A stretch of DNA of 49,399 nucleotides from Rhodobacterales bacterium. Lineage in GTDB: Bacteria; Pseudomonadota; Alphaproteobacteria; Rhodobacterales; Rhodobacteraceae. The DNA lies in contig JAAFHX010000005.1 in assembly GCA_013297695.1 (NCBI GenBank), forward strand, positions 1 to 49,399, given 5' to 3'. The notes under the pieces were generated by a model. It was given only the letters and a program-made list of their open reading frames with translations, did not search any database and was not told where the DNA came from. The translations under genes and the position numbers were made by a program. Shown here one piece after another: positions 31,564-40,818 of the stretch. Positions within the stretch are counted from its first letter, which is position 1. The number at the start of each line of letters is the position of its first letter.

Positions 31564-32721
31564 ATGAACAAACTGACATCTGTCGGAACGATCACGCTGG
31601 CGGCCGTCATGGCGGTCACGCCTGCACTGGCGCAGGTCACGCAGATCGGGCCGGGCGAAGGGCAACTGAACATCGTCGCCTGGGCGGGCTATATCGAGCG
31701 GGGCGAGACCGACAAGGCCTTTGACTGGGTGACGAAATTCGAGGCGCAGACCGGCTGTAAGGTCAACGTCAAGACCGCGAACACCAGCGACGAAATGGTC
31801 GCGCTGATGAACGAGGGCGGGTTCGATCTGGTGACGGCGAGCGGGGATGCCTCGCTCCGGCTGATCGCGGGCAAGCGGGTGCAGCCGATCAACATCGACC
31901 TGATCCCGTCCTGGGCATCGGTCGATGACCGGCTGAAGGATGCGCCCTGGCACACGGTCGGCGGCGTGCATTACGGGGTGCCCTACATGTGGGGACCGAA
32001 CGTGATGATGTACAACACCGAGGTCTTCAAGGAGGCCCCGACCTCGTGGAACGTGGTGTTCGAGGAACAGACGCTGCCCGACGGTAAGTCGAACGTCGGG
32101 CGCGTGCAGGCCTATGACGGGCCGATCCACATCGCGGATGCCGCGCAGTACCTGATGTTCCACAAGCCCGAACTGGGCATCACCAGCCCTTACGAACTGA
32201 ACGAGGACCAGTACAAGGCCGCTCTCGACCTGCTGCGCGAACAGCGCAAGCTTGTCAGCCGCTACTGGCACGATGCGTTCATCCAGATGGACGACTTCAA
32301 GAACGAAGGCGTCGTCGCGAGCGGAACCTGGCCGTTCCAGGTGAACCTGCTGCAGGCCGACAAGGTGCCGGTGGCCTCGACCATTCCGCAGGAAGGGGCG
32401 ACCGGCTGGGCCGACACATCGATGATGCATGTCGATGCAGCCAACCCGAACTGCGCCTATATGTGGATGGAGCATTCGCTGGCGTCGAACCTGCAATCCG
32501 ACCTGTCGGTCTGGTTCGGGGCCAACCCGGCCGTACCGGCCGCCTGCACCGACGGGCGCGGGATGCAGACGCCCGAGGGGTGCCACACCAACGGCTTTGA
32601 CGATTTCGACAGGATACGGTTCTGGACGACGCCGACCGCAAACTGTTCGCAGGGGGAAGGGGCCTGCGTGCCCTATTACCGGTGGGTGTCCGACTATATC
32701 GGCGTGATCGGCGGGCGCTGA
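31564..32721 (+). CDS. PotD-like periplasmic solute-binding protein (polyamine/opine family)
   Basis: Substrate-binding protein of a Pot-type ABC importer, 385 residues. A signal peptide ends near ALA-Q at residue 23. The mature start has NIVAWAGYIERG, matching the tryptophan-tyrosine pair that contacts polyamines in PotD. Family blocks GVPYMWGPNVMMYN and GVVASGTWPFQVN follow. Its C-terminal tail holds four cysteines (near residues 324, 336, 361 and 368), possibly forming disulfides. A polyamine is the likely ligand class, but related proteins bind other cationic compounds. A hairpin separates it from the ATPase gene. Confidence 0.85.
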   Translation: MNKLTSVGTITLAAVMAVTPALAQVTQIGPGEGQLNIVAWAGYIERGETDKAFDWVTKFEAQTGCKVNVKTANTSDEMVALMNEGGFDLVTASGDASLRLIAGKRVQPINIDLIPSWASVDDRLKDAPWHTVGGVHYGVPYMWGPNVMMYNTEVFKEAPTSWNVVFEEQTLPDGKSNVGRVQAYDGPIHIADAAQYLMFHKPELGITSPYELNEDQYKAALDLLREQRKLVSRYWHDAFIQMDDFKNEGVVASGTWPFQVNLLQADKVPVASTIPQEGATGWADTSMMHVDAANPNCAYMWMEHSLASNLQSDLSVWFGANPAVPAACTDGRGMQTPEGCHTNGFDDFDRIRFWTTPTANCSQGEGACVPYYRWVSDYIGVIGGR

Positions 32722-32763
32722 CCGCGACCTGCAACCCATGCCCGAGCCTGCCGGCACGGGCGG

Positions 32764-32790
32764 CTCCCCTCTCCGCCCCGGAGAGGGGAG
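32764..32790 (+). other. hairpin between binding-protein and ATPase genes
   Basis: CTCCCCTCTCC and GGAGAGGGGAG form a perfect 11-base stem around GCCCC, 42 bases after the binding-protein stop. No T tract follows. In ABC operons such intercistronic stems commonly protect the binding-protein message, giving more of it than of the membrane parts. That role is inferred here. Confidence 0.55.
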
Positions 32791-32820
32791 GGGGGAGAGG
32801 CGCGCGAGAAGGACAATACG

Positions 32821-33813
32821 ATGACCGCAGCCGTCGAATTCCGCAACGTATCCCGTCACTTCGGCCCTGTGCGCGCGGTTGACGGGGTGGACCTGTCGAT
32901 TGCCGAGGGGTCGTTCTTTGCCATGCTCGGGCCCTCGGGGTCCGGCAAGACCACCTGTCTGCGCCTGATTTCGGGATTCGAAAGCCCGACCGGGGGCGAA
33001 ATTCGAATTTTCGGCGAAAATTCGGGTTCCGTACCGCCGAACCGGCGCAACGTGAACACCGTCTTTCAGGATTACGCGCTGTTCCCGCACATGAACGTGC
33101 GCGACAACGTGGCCTACGGGCTGATGGTCAAGGGCGTGGACCGCGTCCGACGCCATGCCCGCGCCGAAGAGTTGCTGGCCCTGGTCAAGCTTGACGGCTA
33201 CGGCGAGCGCAAGCCGGGGCAGCTTTCGGGTGGCCAGCGGCAGCGCGTGGCGCTGGCCCGCGCGCTTGTGAACGAGCCGCGTGTCCTGCTGCTGGACGAA
33301 CCGCTTGGCGCGCTCGACCTGAAGCTGCGCGAGGCGATGCAGGACGAGTTGAAGGCCCTGCAGCAGCGCCTGCGCATCACCTTTGTCTTCGTGACCCATG
33401 ACCAGGGCGAGGCCTTGAGCATGGCCGATCAGGTCGCGGTCTTTTCCGAAGGTCGGGTCGCGCAGGTCGGCACCCCGGCCGAGGTCTATGGCCGTCCGCG
33501 CACCCGCTTTGTCGCGGATTTCGTGGGGTCGTCCAATGTCCTGCCGCCCGAGATGACGCAGCGTCTTGGTGGCCCCGCGCGCTGGTCCAGCCTGCGCCCC
33601 GAGGCCATGCGGCTGATACCGCCCGAAGGTGCGGCCCTGTCCGGGCAGGTGACGGCCCTGCGCTATCTGGGGGCGGGCACGCGGGTGGTGGTCCGGACCG
33701 GCGGGGCCGAGATCGGCGTCCTGGTGCCCGCCGGCACGGCGGTCCCCGAACCGGGGGCCTCTGTGGGTCTGGGCTTTGACCGCGCCGCCCTGCACCTGAT
33801 GGACGAAGCATGA
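32821..33813 (+). CDS. PotA-like ABC transporter ATPase
   Basis: ATP-hydrolysing subunit of the Pot-type importer, 330 residues. It has Walker A GPSGSGKTT near residue 38, the Q-loop TVFQDYALFPHM, signature LSGGQRQR near 136, Walker B LLLDEPLGALD near 156, the switch His in VTHDQ, and a C-terminal TOBE domain (about 235-328). Codons near residues 62-68 overlap a 19-base palindrome also found after ugd, with no change in protein length compared with PotA. It overlaps the first permease by four bases. Confidence 0.93.
   Translation: MTAAVEFRNVSRHFGPVRAVDGVDLSIAEGSFFAMLGPSGSGKTTCLRLISGFESPTGGEIRIFGENSGSVPPNRRNVNTVFQDYALFPHMNVRDNVAYGLMVKGVDRVRRHARAEELLALVKLDGYGERKPGQLSGGQRQRVALARALVNEPRVLLLDEPLGALDLKLREAMQDELKALQQRLRITFVFVTHDQGEALSMADQVAVFSEGRVAQVGTPAEVYGRPRTRFVADFVGSSNVLPPEMTQRLGGPARWSSLRPEAMRLIPPEGAALSGQVTALRYLGAGTRVVVRTGGAEIGVLVPAGTAVPEPGASVGLGFDRAALHLMDEA
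33005..33023. repeat. palindrome GAATTTTC-GGC-GAAAATTC inside the ATPase gene
   Basis: Perfect 8-base arms, nine with the flanking C and G, around GGC. The same arms occur at 41991-42009 with a TAC centre. Here the palindrome is translated as part of the ATPase (RIFGENS). Two identical AT-rich 16-base motifs in GC-rich DNA are very unlikely by chance. Confidence 0.75.
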
Positions 33814-34766
33814 ACGCGGCACCGCCCGAACCGGTCGCCGTGACCCTGCCCGCGCGGGGGCCGGGCGACCGGCTGTCGGGGTTGTTCTGGCGGCACCCGA
33901 AGCTGTTGCTTGGACTTCTGCTGGCACCGCCGCTGCTGTGGCTGGGCGTGGTCTATCTTGGGTCCCTTGCGGCCCTGCTGCTGCAAAGCTTCTATTACAT
34001 CGACGAGTTTTCCGGCGTGGTCGTGCCGGAATTCACGCTGAAGACCTATGCCGAACTGTTCCGCGCGCAGAACCTGGACATCATCCTGCGCACGGTTCTC
34101 ATGGCTGCGGCGGTGACGCTTGGATGTGCCGTGATCGGTTTTCCCGTCGCCTATTTCGCGGCCCGTTATGCAAAGGGGGCGTGGAAGGCCGCCTTCTATC
34201 TGGGGGTTCTTCTGCCCTTGTGGTCCAGCTATCTGGTCAAGGTCTATGCCTGGAAGCTGATCCTCGCCAAAGAGGGCATCATCACCTGGGCGGCAGAGGG
34301 CACGGGCACCTCGGCGATCCTGAATGCGGTGCTGTCGCTTCCGGGCATCGGGGGAAATTCGCTGTCCACGTCGTATATCGGGACGTGGGTTGTCTTTGTC
34401 TATGTCTGGCTGCCCTACATGATCCTGCCGATGCAGGCGGCGCTGGAACGGGTGCCGGTGTCGCTGCTGGAAGCATCTGCCGATCTGGGGGCGACGCGGG
34501 CGCAGACATTCCGTACGGTGATCCTGCCGCTGGCCCTGCCGGGGGTGATTGCGGGGTCGATCTTTACCTTCTCGCTGACGCTTGGCGACTACATCATCCC
34601 GCAGATCGTGGGCACGTCGGCGCGGTTCATCGGGCTGGCGGTGTATCAGTTTCAGGGCACCGCCGGGAACATTCCTCTGGCGGCTGCCTTTGCCGTCGTT
34701 CCCATCGTCATCATGCTGGTCTACCTGACCATCGCCAAACGTCAGGGGGCGTTCGATGTCCTCTGA
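33810..34766 (+). CDS. PotB-like ABC transporter permease
   Basis: Membrane subunit of the importer, 318 residues. A long N-terminal cytoplasmic segment precedes six membrane helices, with a large loop carrying [21 protein letters not shown]. The EAA loop that docks on the ATPase is [25 protein letters not shown] near residue 220. It overlaps the ATPase by four bases (ATGA) and the second permease by 11, so the set is co-translated. Confidence 0.92.
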   Translation: MNAAPPEPVAVTLPARGPGDRLSGLFWRHPKLLLGLLLAPPLLWLGVVYLGSLAALLLQSFYYIDEFSGVVVPEFTLKTYAELFRAQNLDIILRTVLMAAAVTLGCAVIGFPVAYFAARYAKGAWKAAFYLGVLLPLWSSYLVKVYAWKLILAKEGIITWAAEGTGTSAILNAVLSLPGIGGNSLSTSYIGTWVVFVYVWLPYMILPMQAALERVPVSLLEASADLGATRAQTFRTVILPLALPGVIAGSIFTFSLTLGDYIIPQIVGTSARFIGLAVYQFQGTAGNIPLAAAFAVVPIVIMLVYLTIAKRQGAFDVL

Positions 34767-35565
34767 GACGCGCCCGCCGGTCGGGCTGACCGTGGCGGCC
34801 GGTCTGGGGCTGCTGTTTCTGCATCTGCCGATCCTGCTGATCTTCCTTTATGCCTTCACAACCGAGGAACGCACCTACCAGTTCCCGCCACCGGGCCTGA
34901 CGACAAAGTGGTTCGCCGTTGCCTGGGCACGCGAGGATATCTGGCCGCCTCTGTATCTGTCGCTGAAGGTTGCGGCGATCTCGACCGCGCTGGCGCTGGT
35001 GCTGGGCACGCTGGCTGCGGCGGCGATGAGCCGGGCGCGGTTCTTCGGGCGCGAGCAGTTGTCGCTGCTGATCCTGCTGCCGATCGCGCTGCCGGGGATC
35101 ATCACCGGCATGTCGCTGCGGTCGGCCTTCGATGTGATGGGAATGCCGTTCTCCACCTGGACCATCGTGCTGGGCCACGCGACCTTCTGCATCGTCATCG
35201 TGTTCAACAACGCGGTGGCGCGGTTCCGCCGCCTGTCGGGCAGCATCGTCGAGGCATCGGCGGACCTGGGCGCGAACGGGTTCCAGACCTTCTGGCATGT
35301 GATCCTGCCGAACCTGGCCTCGGCGCTGCTGGCAGGGGGGATGCTGGCTTTCGCGCTGTCGTTCGACGAGGTGATCGTGACCACCTTTACCGCAGGCCAG
35401 CAATCGACACTGCCGATCTGGATGCTGAACGAACTGGTGCGCCCGCGCCAGCGTCCGGTGACGAACGTGGTGGCCATCGTGGTCTTTGCGACGACCTTCG
35501 TGCCGATCCTGCTGGCCTATTACCTGACACGCGGCGGCGACGACACGGCAGGGGCAGGCAAGTAA
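34756..35565 (+). CDS. PotC-like ABC transporter permease
   Basis: Second membrane subunit of the importer, 269 residues, with six predicted helices. The EAA loop is [24 protein letters not shown] near residue 172. After it comes [16 protein letters not shown], the hallmark of PotC-type permeases. It starts 11 bases inside the preceding permease gene. It is the last gene of the transporter operon; a short hairpin follows its stop. Confidence 0.92.
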   Translation: MSSETRPPVGLTVAAGLGLLFLHLPILLIFLYAFTTEERTYQFPPPGLTTKWFAVAWAREDIWPPLYLSLKVAAISTALALVLGTLAAAAMSRARFFGREQLSLLILLPIALPGIITGMSLRSAFDVMGMPFSTWTIVLGHATFCIVIVFNNAVARFRRLSGSIVEASADLGANGFQTFWHVILPNLASALLAGGMLAFALSFDEVIVTTFTAGQQSTLPIWMLNELVRPRQRPVTNVVAIVVFATTFVPILLAYYLTRGGDDTAGAGK

Positions 35566-35571
35566 GGCGTT

Positions 35572-35593
35572 GCGCTGGCGCGGGGTCCAGCGC
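35572..35593 (+). terminator. weak hairpin after the ABC operon
   Basis: GCGCTGG and CCAGCGC form a 7-base stem around eight bases, seven bases past the permease stop. There is no T tract. It may help end the operon, but the evidence is thin. Confidence 0.3.
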
Positions 35594-35667
35594 GCGGTGG
35601 CGGTACCGTGCCTTCACCATTGCTTCCTAGCGTCCGGGGCGGACCCCATTACCGGAGATCTCGCCCC

Positions 35668-37197
35668 ATGTCCGATCAGTCGCCCATCCTGTCGCTGCCC
35701 TACATCATGCCCGCGCAGGCGCAGAAACACGTCACGCACAACGAGGCCATCCGCCTGCTGGACCTGATGGTCCAGATGACGGTGGCCGACCGGACCCGGT
35801 CGGTGCCGCCCGATGCGCCTGCAATTGGCGCGCGCCACATCGTCGGGCCATCCCCGGCGTCAGAATGGGCAGGGCAGGCAGGGCGGATCGCACTGCGCGA
35901 GGACAACGGCTGGGCCTTTTTTGCGCCGCAGGAAGGCTGGCGCGCGCAGGTTCTGGCCGAAGGGCGCGACGTGGTGTTCGACGGCACCGCATGGGTCGCG
36001 CCGACAGACCGCCCCCTGCGGGTGCCGCAAGTTGGTGTGAATGCCGCGTCGGATGCGATCAACCGGCTGACGGTTTCGGCGGCGGCAACCTTGCTGACCC
36101 ATGAAGGTGCCGGCCATCAGGTCAAGATCAACAAGCTCCAGACGAACGACACGGCCAGCCTGCTGTACCAGACCAACTGGTCGGGGCGGGCCGAGATCGG
36201 TCTGGCGGGCGGCGATGACCTGACCGTGAAGGTCAGCGCGGACGGCTCCACCTTTGTCGAGGCGCTGCAGGTGGCGGCCGGAACCGGGGCGGTCCGCCTG
36301 TCTGTCGGCGCTCTGGTTCCGGACGGCACTGCGGCGCTGCCGGCGTTGCGCTTTGCTGCCGACCCCGACACCGGTTTGCGCCGGGCGGGTTCGGACCAGA
36401 TCGGGCTGGTCACCGGCGGGGTGCAGCGCGCCAGCCTGGGCGCGGCAGCGTTTCAGGTGGATGTGCCGCTGACCGGCACCGCAGTTCAGACCGGCAGCCA
36501 TGACGCGACCGCAGGCCGCGTGCTGCGAAACTTTGCGACCGGTGGTGCGTTCGGCTGGGGCGTGGCCCAAGGCGGAACTCTGGGTACGGCGGTTGGCGAT
36601 GCGAATGGGGCGGTCGTGGCGGGGCTTTACGCCACCTCGGCCAGCACGCTGAACCTGCCGCCGGTTTCGGCCGGTACGCAGGTGGGCCTGCTGGAGGTCT
36701 TGACCGGGTCGGGTGGCGATGCCCTGCACCAGCGCTGGACCGCGAATTCCGCGAACGGCAACGTGCGCTGCTGGCAGCGCCGCAGCCTGGGCGGGGTCTG
36801 GCAGGGATGGGCGCTGATCTTCAACCAGTCAACCGTGCTGGGCACTGTCTCGACCGTGGCAGGCCAGCCGACCGGTGCGGTGATCGAGCGCGGATCGAAC
36901 GCGAATGGCGAATTCGTGCGCTTTGCCGATGGCACCCAGGTCTGCACCCGCACCGGACTGTCGGTGGCAGCGGTCTCGACCGCGCTTGGCGCGATGTTCC
37001 GGTCTGCGGATATGGTCTGGACCTTTCCGGCAGCCTTTGCCGTGGCCCCGGTGGTCAGCGGCCAGGCCGACGATGCCGATGCCTGGATGACCGCCGCAGG
37101 GCCGGGAACCGGAACAGTCACGCTGCGGGTCCTTTCGGCCGTCAGCAAGGCCGCAGCGACGGGGCTGCGGGCCACGGCTGTCGGACGCTGGCTCTGA
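35668..37197 (+). CDS. DUF2793 phage-spike / tail-fibre-like protein (GTA head-spike type candidate)
   Basis: The 509-residue protein starts with DUF2793 (about residues 5-95: LPYIMPAQAQKHVTHNEA, then GWAFFAPQEGWRAQVL and VFDGTAWV). The middle resembles phage tail-fibre modules: VKINKLQTNDTASLLYQTN, LRFAADPDTGLRRAGSDQI. The C-terminus has compact Gly/Ala-rich beta-like modules ending FAVAPVVSGQADD and ATAVGRWL. DUF2793 proteins include, as I recall, a head-spike protein of the Rhodobacter capsulatus gene transfer agent, which binds capsule. There are no other phage genes nearby; dTDP-rhamnose genes follow at 147 bases. The start ATG at 35668 fits homologues; an upstream in-frame extension is discounted. 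The function is inferred. Confidence 0.75.
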   Translation: MSDQSPILSLPYIMPAQAQKHVTHNEAIRLLDLMVQMTVADRTRSVPPDAPAIGARHIVGPSPASEWAGQAGRIALREDNGWAFFAPQEGWRAQVLAEGRDVVFDGTAWVAPTDRPLRVPQVGVNAASDAINRLTVSAAATLLTHEGAGHQVKINKLQTNDTASLLYQTNWSGRAEIGLAGGDDLTVKVSADGSTFVEALQVAAGTGAVRLSVGALVPDGTAALPALRFAADPDTGLRRAGSDQIGLVTGGVQRASLGAAAFQVDVPLTGTAVQTGSHDATAGRVLRNFATGGAFGWGVAQGGTLGTAVGDANGAVVAGLYATSASTLNLPPVSAGTQVGLLEVLTGSGGDALHQRWTANSANGNVRCWQRRSLGGVWQGWALIFNQSTVLGTVSTVAGQPTGAVIERGSNANGEFVRFADGTQVCTRTGLSVAAVSTALGAMFRSADMVWTFPAAFAVAPVVSGQADDADAWMTAAGPGTGTVTLRVLSAVSKAAATGLRATAVGRWL

Positions 37198-37209
37198 AGC
37201 TGCCTTCCG

Positions 37210-37230
37210 CAAAGGCGACATGTGCCTTTG
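37210..37230 (+). terminator. hairpin after the DUF2793 gene
   Basis: CAAAGGC and GCCTTTG form a 7-base stem around seven bases, starting 13 bases after the DUF2793 stop and followed by TTGCCC. Further on, GCAGGGGC and GCCCCTGC can also pair. This suggests the DUF2793 gene may be transcribed apart from the rfb genes, but termination is not proven. Confidence 0.4.
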
Positions 37231-37343
37231 TTGCCCAAAAGAAGTACCGCGCAGGGGCATTCGGACAGGTGCGCCCCTGCGGGGATGACAGTGCCGGGTT
37301 AAGTTGCTATGGGGCGTGCGGCAACAGACCTGGAGATTGAACG

Positions 37344-37904
37344 GTGCAGATTGAGGATACGCCCCTTTCGGGCGTTCGCGTGCTGACGCCGCGCCGGTTC
37401 GGGGATGCACGCGGCTTTTTCAGCGAAAGCTGGAACCGCCGCCTGCTGGCCGAGCACGGCATGAACTACGATTTCGTTCAGGACAACCATTCGGTTTCTG
37501 CCCGCGTGAACACGGTTCGCGGGCTGCATTTCCAGTCGCCGCCGCACGCGCAGGCCAAGCTTGTGCGTTGTGGCAGGGGGCGTCTGTTTGACGTGGCGGT
37601 CGATATCCGGAAGGGCAGTCCAACATACGGGCGCTGGTTCGGCATCGAACTGAGCTTCGAGAACGGTCGCCAGTTGATGATTCCGGCCGGGTTCCTTCAC
37701 GGTTTCGCCACACGCGAACCGGATACAGAGATCGTGTACAAGTGCACCGACTACTATTCTCCCACGGCGGATGGGGCCGTCCGGTTCGATGATCCCGCTA
37801 TCGGGATCGACTGGGGTCTGTCCGGCGAAGCGATCCTGAGCGACAAGGACGCGGCAGCCCCGCGACTTGCAGATTTTGCGACTCCGTTTTCTTTCGAGGC
37901 TTGA
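37344..37904 (+). CDS. rfbC: dTDP-4-dehydrorhamnose 3,5-epimerase
   Basis: Third step of dTDP-L-rhamnose synthesis. The 186-residue cupin has the catalytic histidine in GLHFQSPPHAQAKLVR near residue 60, DVAVDIRKGSPTYGRW, the GFLHGFAT stretch near 117 and YKCTDYYSP near 132. Start is a GTG at 37344 with TGGAG upstream, giving MQIEDTPLSGVRVL. Three bases separate it from rfbB. It opens the order rfbC-rfbB-rfbD-rfbA, which supplies all four enzymes. Confidence 0.94.
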   Translation: MQIEDTPLSGVRVLTPRRFGDARGFFSESWNRRLLAEHGMNYDFVQDNHSVSARVNTVRGLHFQSPPHAQAKLVRCGRGRLFDVAVDIRKGSPTYGRWFGIELSFENGRQLMIPAGFLHGFATREPDTEIVYKCTDYYSPTADGAVRFDDPAIGIDWGLSGEAILSDKDAAAPRLADFATPFSFEA

Positions 37905-37907
37905 GGC

Positions 37908-38948
37908 ATGAAAATTCTTGTGACTGGCGGCGCGGGCTTCATCGGCTCGGCGGTCGTGCGGCACGCGATCCGGTCCGGGCATCAGGTGGTCAACCTGGAT
38001 GCTCTGACCTATGCGGCCAATCTGGAGAACGTGCGCCCGGTTGCCGACAGCCCGGGCTATGCCTTCGTGAAGGCCGATATCCGGGATCGCGCGGCGCTCG
38101 ATGCGGTCCTTGCCGAACATGCACCCGATGCGGTGATGCATCTGGCGGCCGAAAGCCATGTGGACCGGTCGATCGATGGTCCGGGCGATTTCATCGAGAC
38201 CAACATCACCGGCACCTTCAACCTTCTGGAAGCTGCCCGCGCCTGCTGGATGCGCAACGGTCGGCCTGAAAGCTTCCGGTTTCACCACATCTCGACCGAC
38301 GAGGTCTATGGCACGCTCGGGGATACCGGCCAGTTCACCGAAGACACGCCCTATGCACCGAATTCGCCCTATTCTGCGTCCAAGGCCGCTTCCGACCACC
38401 TGGTGCGCGCCTGGCACGAGACCTATGGCTTGCCGGTGCTTGTGACGAACTGTTCCAACAACTACGGCCCCTATCATTTCCCCGAAAAGCTGATCCCGGT
38501 GGTGATCCTCAAGGCCTTGGCGGGCGAGCCCATCCCGGTCTATGGCGCGGGCGAGAACATCCGCGACTGGCTGTACGTCGAAGATCACGCGGACGCCCTG
38601 CTGACGGTGCTGGAAAAGGGCGCGGTCGGGCGGACCTACAACATCGGCGGCGAAAACGAGCGGCGCAATATTGACCTGGTGCGCACGATCTGTGCGATCC
38701 TTGACGCCAAGCGCCCGATGGACCGCCCCTATGCCGACCAGATCACCTTTGTCACCGATCGCCCTGGACATGACCTGCGGTACGCCATCGACCCAACCCG
38801 GATTCGCACGGAACTGGGCTGGCGCCCATCGGTCACGGTCGAGCAGGGGCTGGAGCGCACGGTGCAATGGTACCTTGACAACGAAGACTGGTGGCGCCCC
38901 CTGCAAGAGCGTCGCGGCGTAGGGCAACGGCTGGGAGTATCAGGATGA
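37908..38948 (+). CDS. rfbB: dTDP-glucose 4,6-dehydratase
   Basis: Second step of dTDP-L-rhamnose synthesis, NAD-dependent. The 346-residue extended short-chain dehydrogenase begins [19 protein letters not shown] and contains [15 protein letters not shown] near residue 81. Catalytic [10 protein letters not shown] near 131 and [15 protein letters not shown] (Tyr-x3-Lys) near 158 follow, with [17 protein letters not shown]. Its stop overlaps the rfbD start (ATGA). Confidence 0.96.
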   Translation: MKILVTGGAGFIGSAVVRHAIRSGHQVVNLDALTYAANLENVRPVADSPGYAFVKADIRDRAALDAVLAEHAPDAVMHLAAESHVDRSIDGPGDFIETNITGTFNLLEAARACWMRNGRPESFRFHHISTDEVYGTLGDTGQFTEDTPYAPNSPYSASKAASDHLVRAWHETYGLPVLVTNCSNNYGPYHFPEKLIPVVILKALAGEPIPVYGAGENIRDWLYVEDHADALLTVLEKGAVGRTYNIGGENERRNIDLVRTICAILDAKRPMDRPYADQITFVTDRPGHDLRYAIDPTRIRTELGWRPSVTVEQGLERTVQWYLDNEDWWRPLQERRGVGQRLGVSG

Positions 38949-39796
38949 AACTGCTGGTTTTTGGATCGACGGGGCAGGTTGCCTGCGAACTGCACCGCCT
39001 GCTGCCGGACGCGATCTTCCTGTCGCGGGCCGAGGCCGACCTGTCCGACCCGCCGTCCTGCGCGGCGGCGATCATGGCCCACGAGGCTGACGTGGTCATC
39101 AACGCGGCCGCCTATACCGCCGTTGACAAGGCGGAAGACGACGAGGAGGCGGCCGAACTGGTGAACGGTGCGGCACCTGCCGTCATGGCGCGGACGGCGT
39201 GCGCGCGCGGCATTCCGTTCCTGCACATCTCGACCGACTACGTCTTCAACGGCGGGGGCACGCGCCCCTGGCAGCCCGATGACGAGACTTCGCCGCTTGG
39301 TGCCTATGGCAGGTCAAAGCTGGCGGGGGAACATGGCATCCGCGCGGCGGGCGGGCGCTTCGTGATCCTGCGCACGTCCTGGGTGTTCTCGGCCTTCGGT
39401 TCGAATTTCGTCAAGACGATCTGTCGGCTTGGCCAGTCGCGCGACAGCCTGAACGTCGTGGCCGACCAGATCGGCGGACCGACGGCGGCGCAGGACATCG
39501 CGGCGGCGCTGGTCGAGATCGCGCGGCAAATGCACGCGGACAAGGGGGCACCCGGCACCTATCACTTCGCCGGGGCTCCCGATGTGTCCTGGGCGGACTT
39601 CGCGCGCGAAATCTATCGGCAGGCAGGTTTGCCGACGGTTGTCCACGACATTCCGACGGCGGCCTATCCGACCCCCGCGCAGCGCCCGCTGAATTCCCGG
39701 ATGGATTGTTCCACGCTTGAAGCGGTCTTCGGCATTTCCCGCCCCGACTGGAGGGCGAGCCTGACCACTGTCCTGCATGACCTGGGAGATGAATGA
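38945..39796 (+). CDS. rfbD: dTDP-4-dehydrorhamnose reductase
   Basis: Final reduction to dTDP-L-rhamnose. The 283-residue protein has the nucleotide-binding [10 protein letters not shown] at its start, [18 protein letters not shown] near residue 55, [12 protein letters not shown] near 95 and the catalytic YGRSKLAGE (Tyr-x3-Lys) near 120. Length is near the family norm. It overlaps rfbB by four bases and is immediately followed by rfbA. Confidence 0.95.
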   Translation: MKLLVFGSTGQVACELHRLLPDAIFLSRAEADLSDPPSCAAAIMAHEADVVINAAAYTAVDKAEDDEEAAELVNGAAPAVMARTACARGIPFLHISTDYVFNGGGTRPWQPDDETSPLGAYGRSKLAGEHGIRAAGGRFVILRTSWVFSAFGSNFVKTICRLGQSRDSLNVVADQIGGPTAAQDIAAALVEIARQMHADKGAPGTYHFAGAPDVSWADFAREIYRQAGLPTVVHDIPTAAYPTPAQRPLNSRMDCSTLEAVFGISRPDWRASLTTVLHDLGDE

Positions 39797-39797
39797 G

Positions 39798-40682
39798 GTG
39801 ACACAGCGCAAGGGCATCATCCTGGCAGGCGGTTCGGGCACGCGGCTTTATCCGATCACGGTGGCCGTGTCGAAGCAGTTGCTGCCGATCTATGACAAGC
39901 CGATGATCTATTATCCCCTGTCGGTGCTGATGCTGACCGGCATCCGCGAGATCGCGATCATCACCACCCCGCAGGATGCCGACCAGTTCCGCCGCGCGCT
40001 TGGCGACGGGTTGCAATGGGGACTGGCCTTCACCTATATCGAACAGCCGTCGCCCGACGGTCTGGCGCAGGCCTATCTTCTGGCCGAGGACTTCCTTGAC
40101 GGCGCGCCGTCGGCAATGGTTCTGGGCGACAACATCTTTTACGGGCATGGTCTGCCGGAACTGCTCAAGGCGGCAGATGCGGGTGCAACCGGCGGCACGG
40201 TCTTCGGCTATCAGGTGGCCGACCCGGAACGGTATGGCGTGGTCGCCTTCGGGGCGGACGGCAAGGCCGCGTCGATCATCGAAAAGCCCGAGGTGCCGCC
40301 GTCGAACTTTGCGGTGACGGGGCTGTATTTCCTCGACAGCACAGCCCCGGCGCGGGCCAGAACGGTGCAGCCTTCGCCCCGTGGCGAACTGGAGATAACG
40401 ACCCTGCTGGAAACCTATCTGGTCGAGGGGACGCTGTCGGTGCAGCGGATGGGGCGCGGCTTTGCCTGGCTGGATACCGGAACCCATGCCAGCCTGCTGG
40501 ACGCGGGAAACTTCGTGCGCACGCTGGAAGAACGCCAGGGGCTGCAGTCGGGTTGTCCGGAAGAGATCGCCTTTCAGCAGGGCTGGATCAGCCGTGAACA
40601 GCTTCTGGCGCAGGCGGCGGCCTATCGGAAGAACGATTATGGGGCCTATCTGTCGCGTCTGGCGGGCAAGCCAAAGGCCTGA
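39798..40682 (+). CDS. rfbA: glucose-1-phosphate thymidylyltransferase
   Basis: First step of dTDP-L-rhamnose synthesis: dTTP plus glucose-1-phosphate to dTDP-glucose. The 294-residue protein starts with KGIILAGGSGTRLYPIT and contains the substrate block QLLPIYDKPMIYYPLS. VLGDNIFYGHGL follows near residue 108, then IIEKPEVPPSNFAVTGLY, and finally GFAWLDTGTH near 225. I use the GTG at 39798, which has GGGAG nine bases upstream and matches homologues. The ATG at 39789, overlapping rfbD by eight bases, is the alternative. Confidence 0.94.
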   Translation: MTQRKGIILAGGSGTRLYPITVAVSKQLLPIYDKPMIYYPLSVLMLTGIREIAIITTPQDADQFRRALGDGLQWGLAFTYIEQPSPDGLAQAYLLAEDFLDGAPSAMVLGDNIFYGHGLPELLKAADAGATGGTVFGYQVADPERYGVVAFGADGKAASIIEKPEVPPSNFAVTGLYFLDSTAPARARTVQPSPRGELEITTLLETYLVEGTLSVQRMGRGFAWLDTGTHASLLDAGNFVRTLEERQGLQSGCPEEIAFQQGWISREQLLAQAAAYRKNDYGAYLSRLAGKPKA

Positions 40683-40818
40683 CAGTGCCCTTGCCGCCCC
40701 GCGCGCGGCCCGCTTCTGGCGGTGACGCGCGCCGGGGAGGAAGCAGAATCCGGGCGGCCTGCAGGGCGGTCCGGTCCCTTGCAGAACCGGCTCTGCATTC
40801 GCCGGAGAAAGAGACACG

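Noticed and set aside
29248-33927. A 1559-codon open frame on the minus strand across priA and the ABC operon
   Set aside because: It is antisense to five convincing genes, has low-complexity Arg/Gln/Pro/His composition and no family features. Such long open frames are expected opposite GC-rich genes.
35668-37197. A prophage or full gene transfer agent cluster in the window
   Set aside because: Only one spike/fibre-like gene is present. There is no portal, capsid, terminase, integrase or lysis gene nearby.
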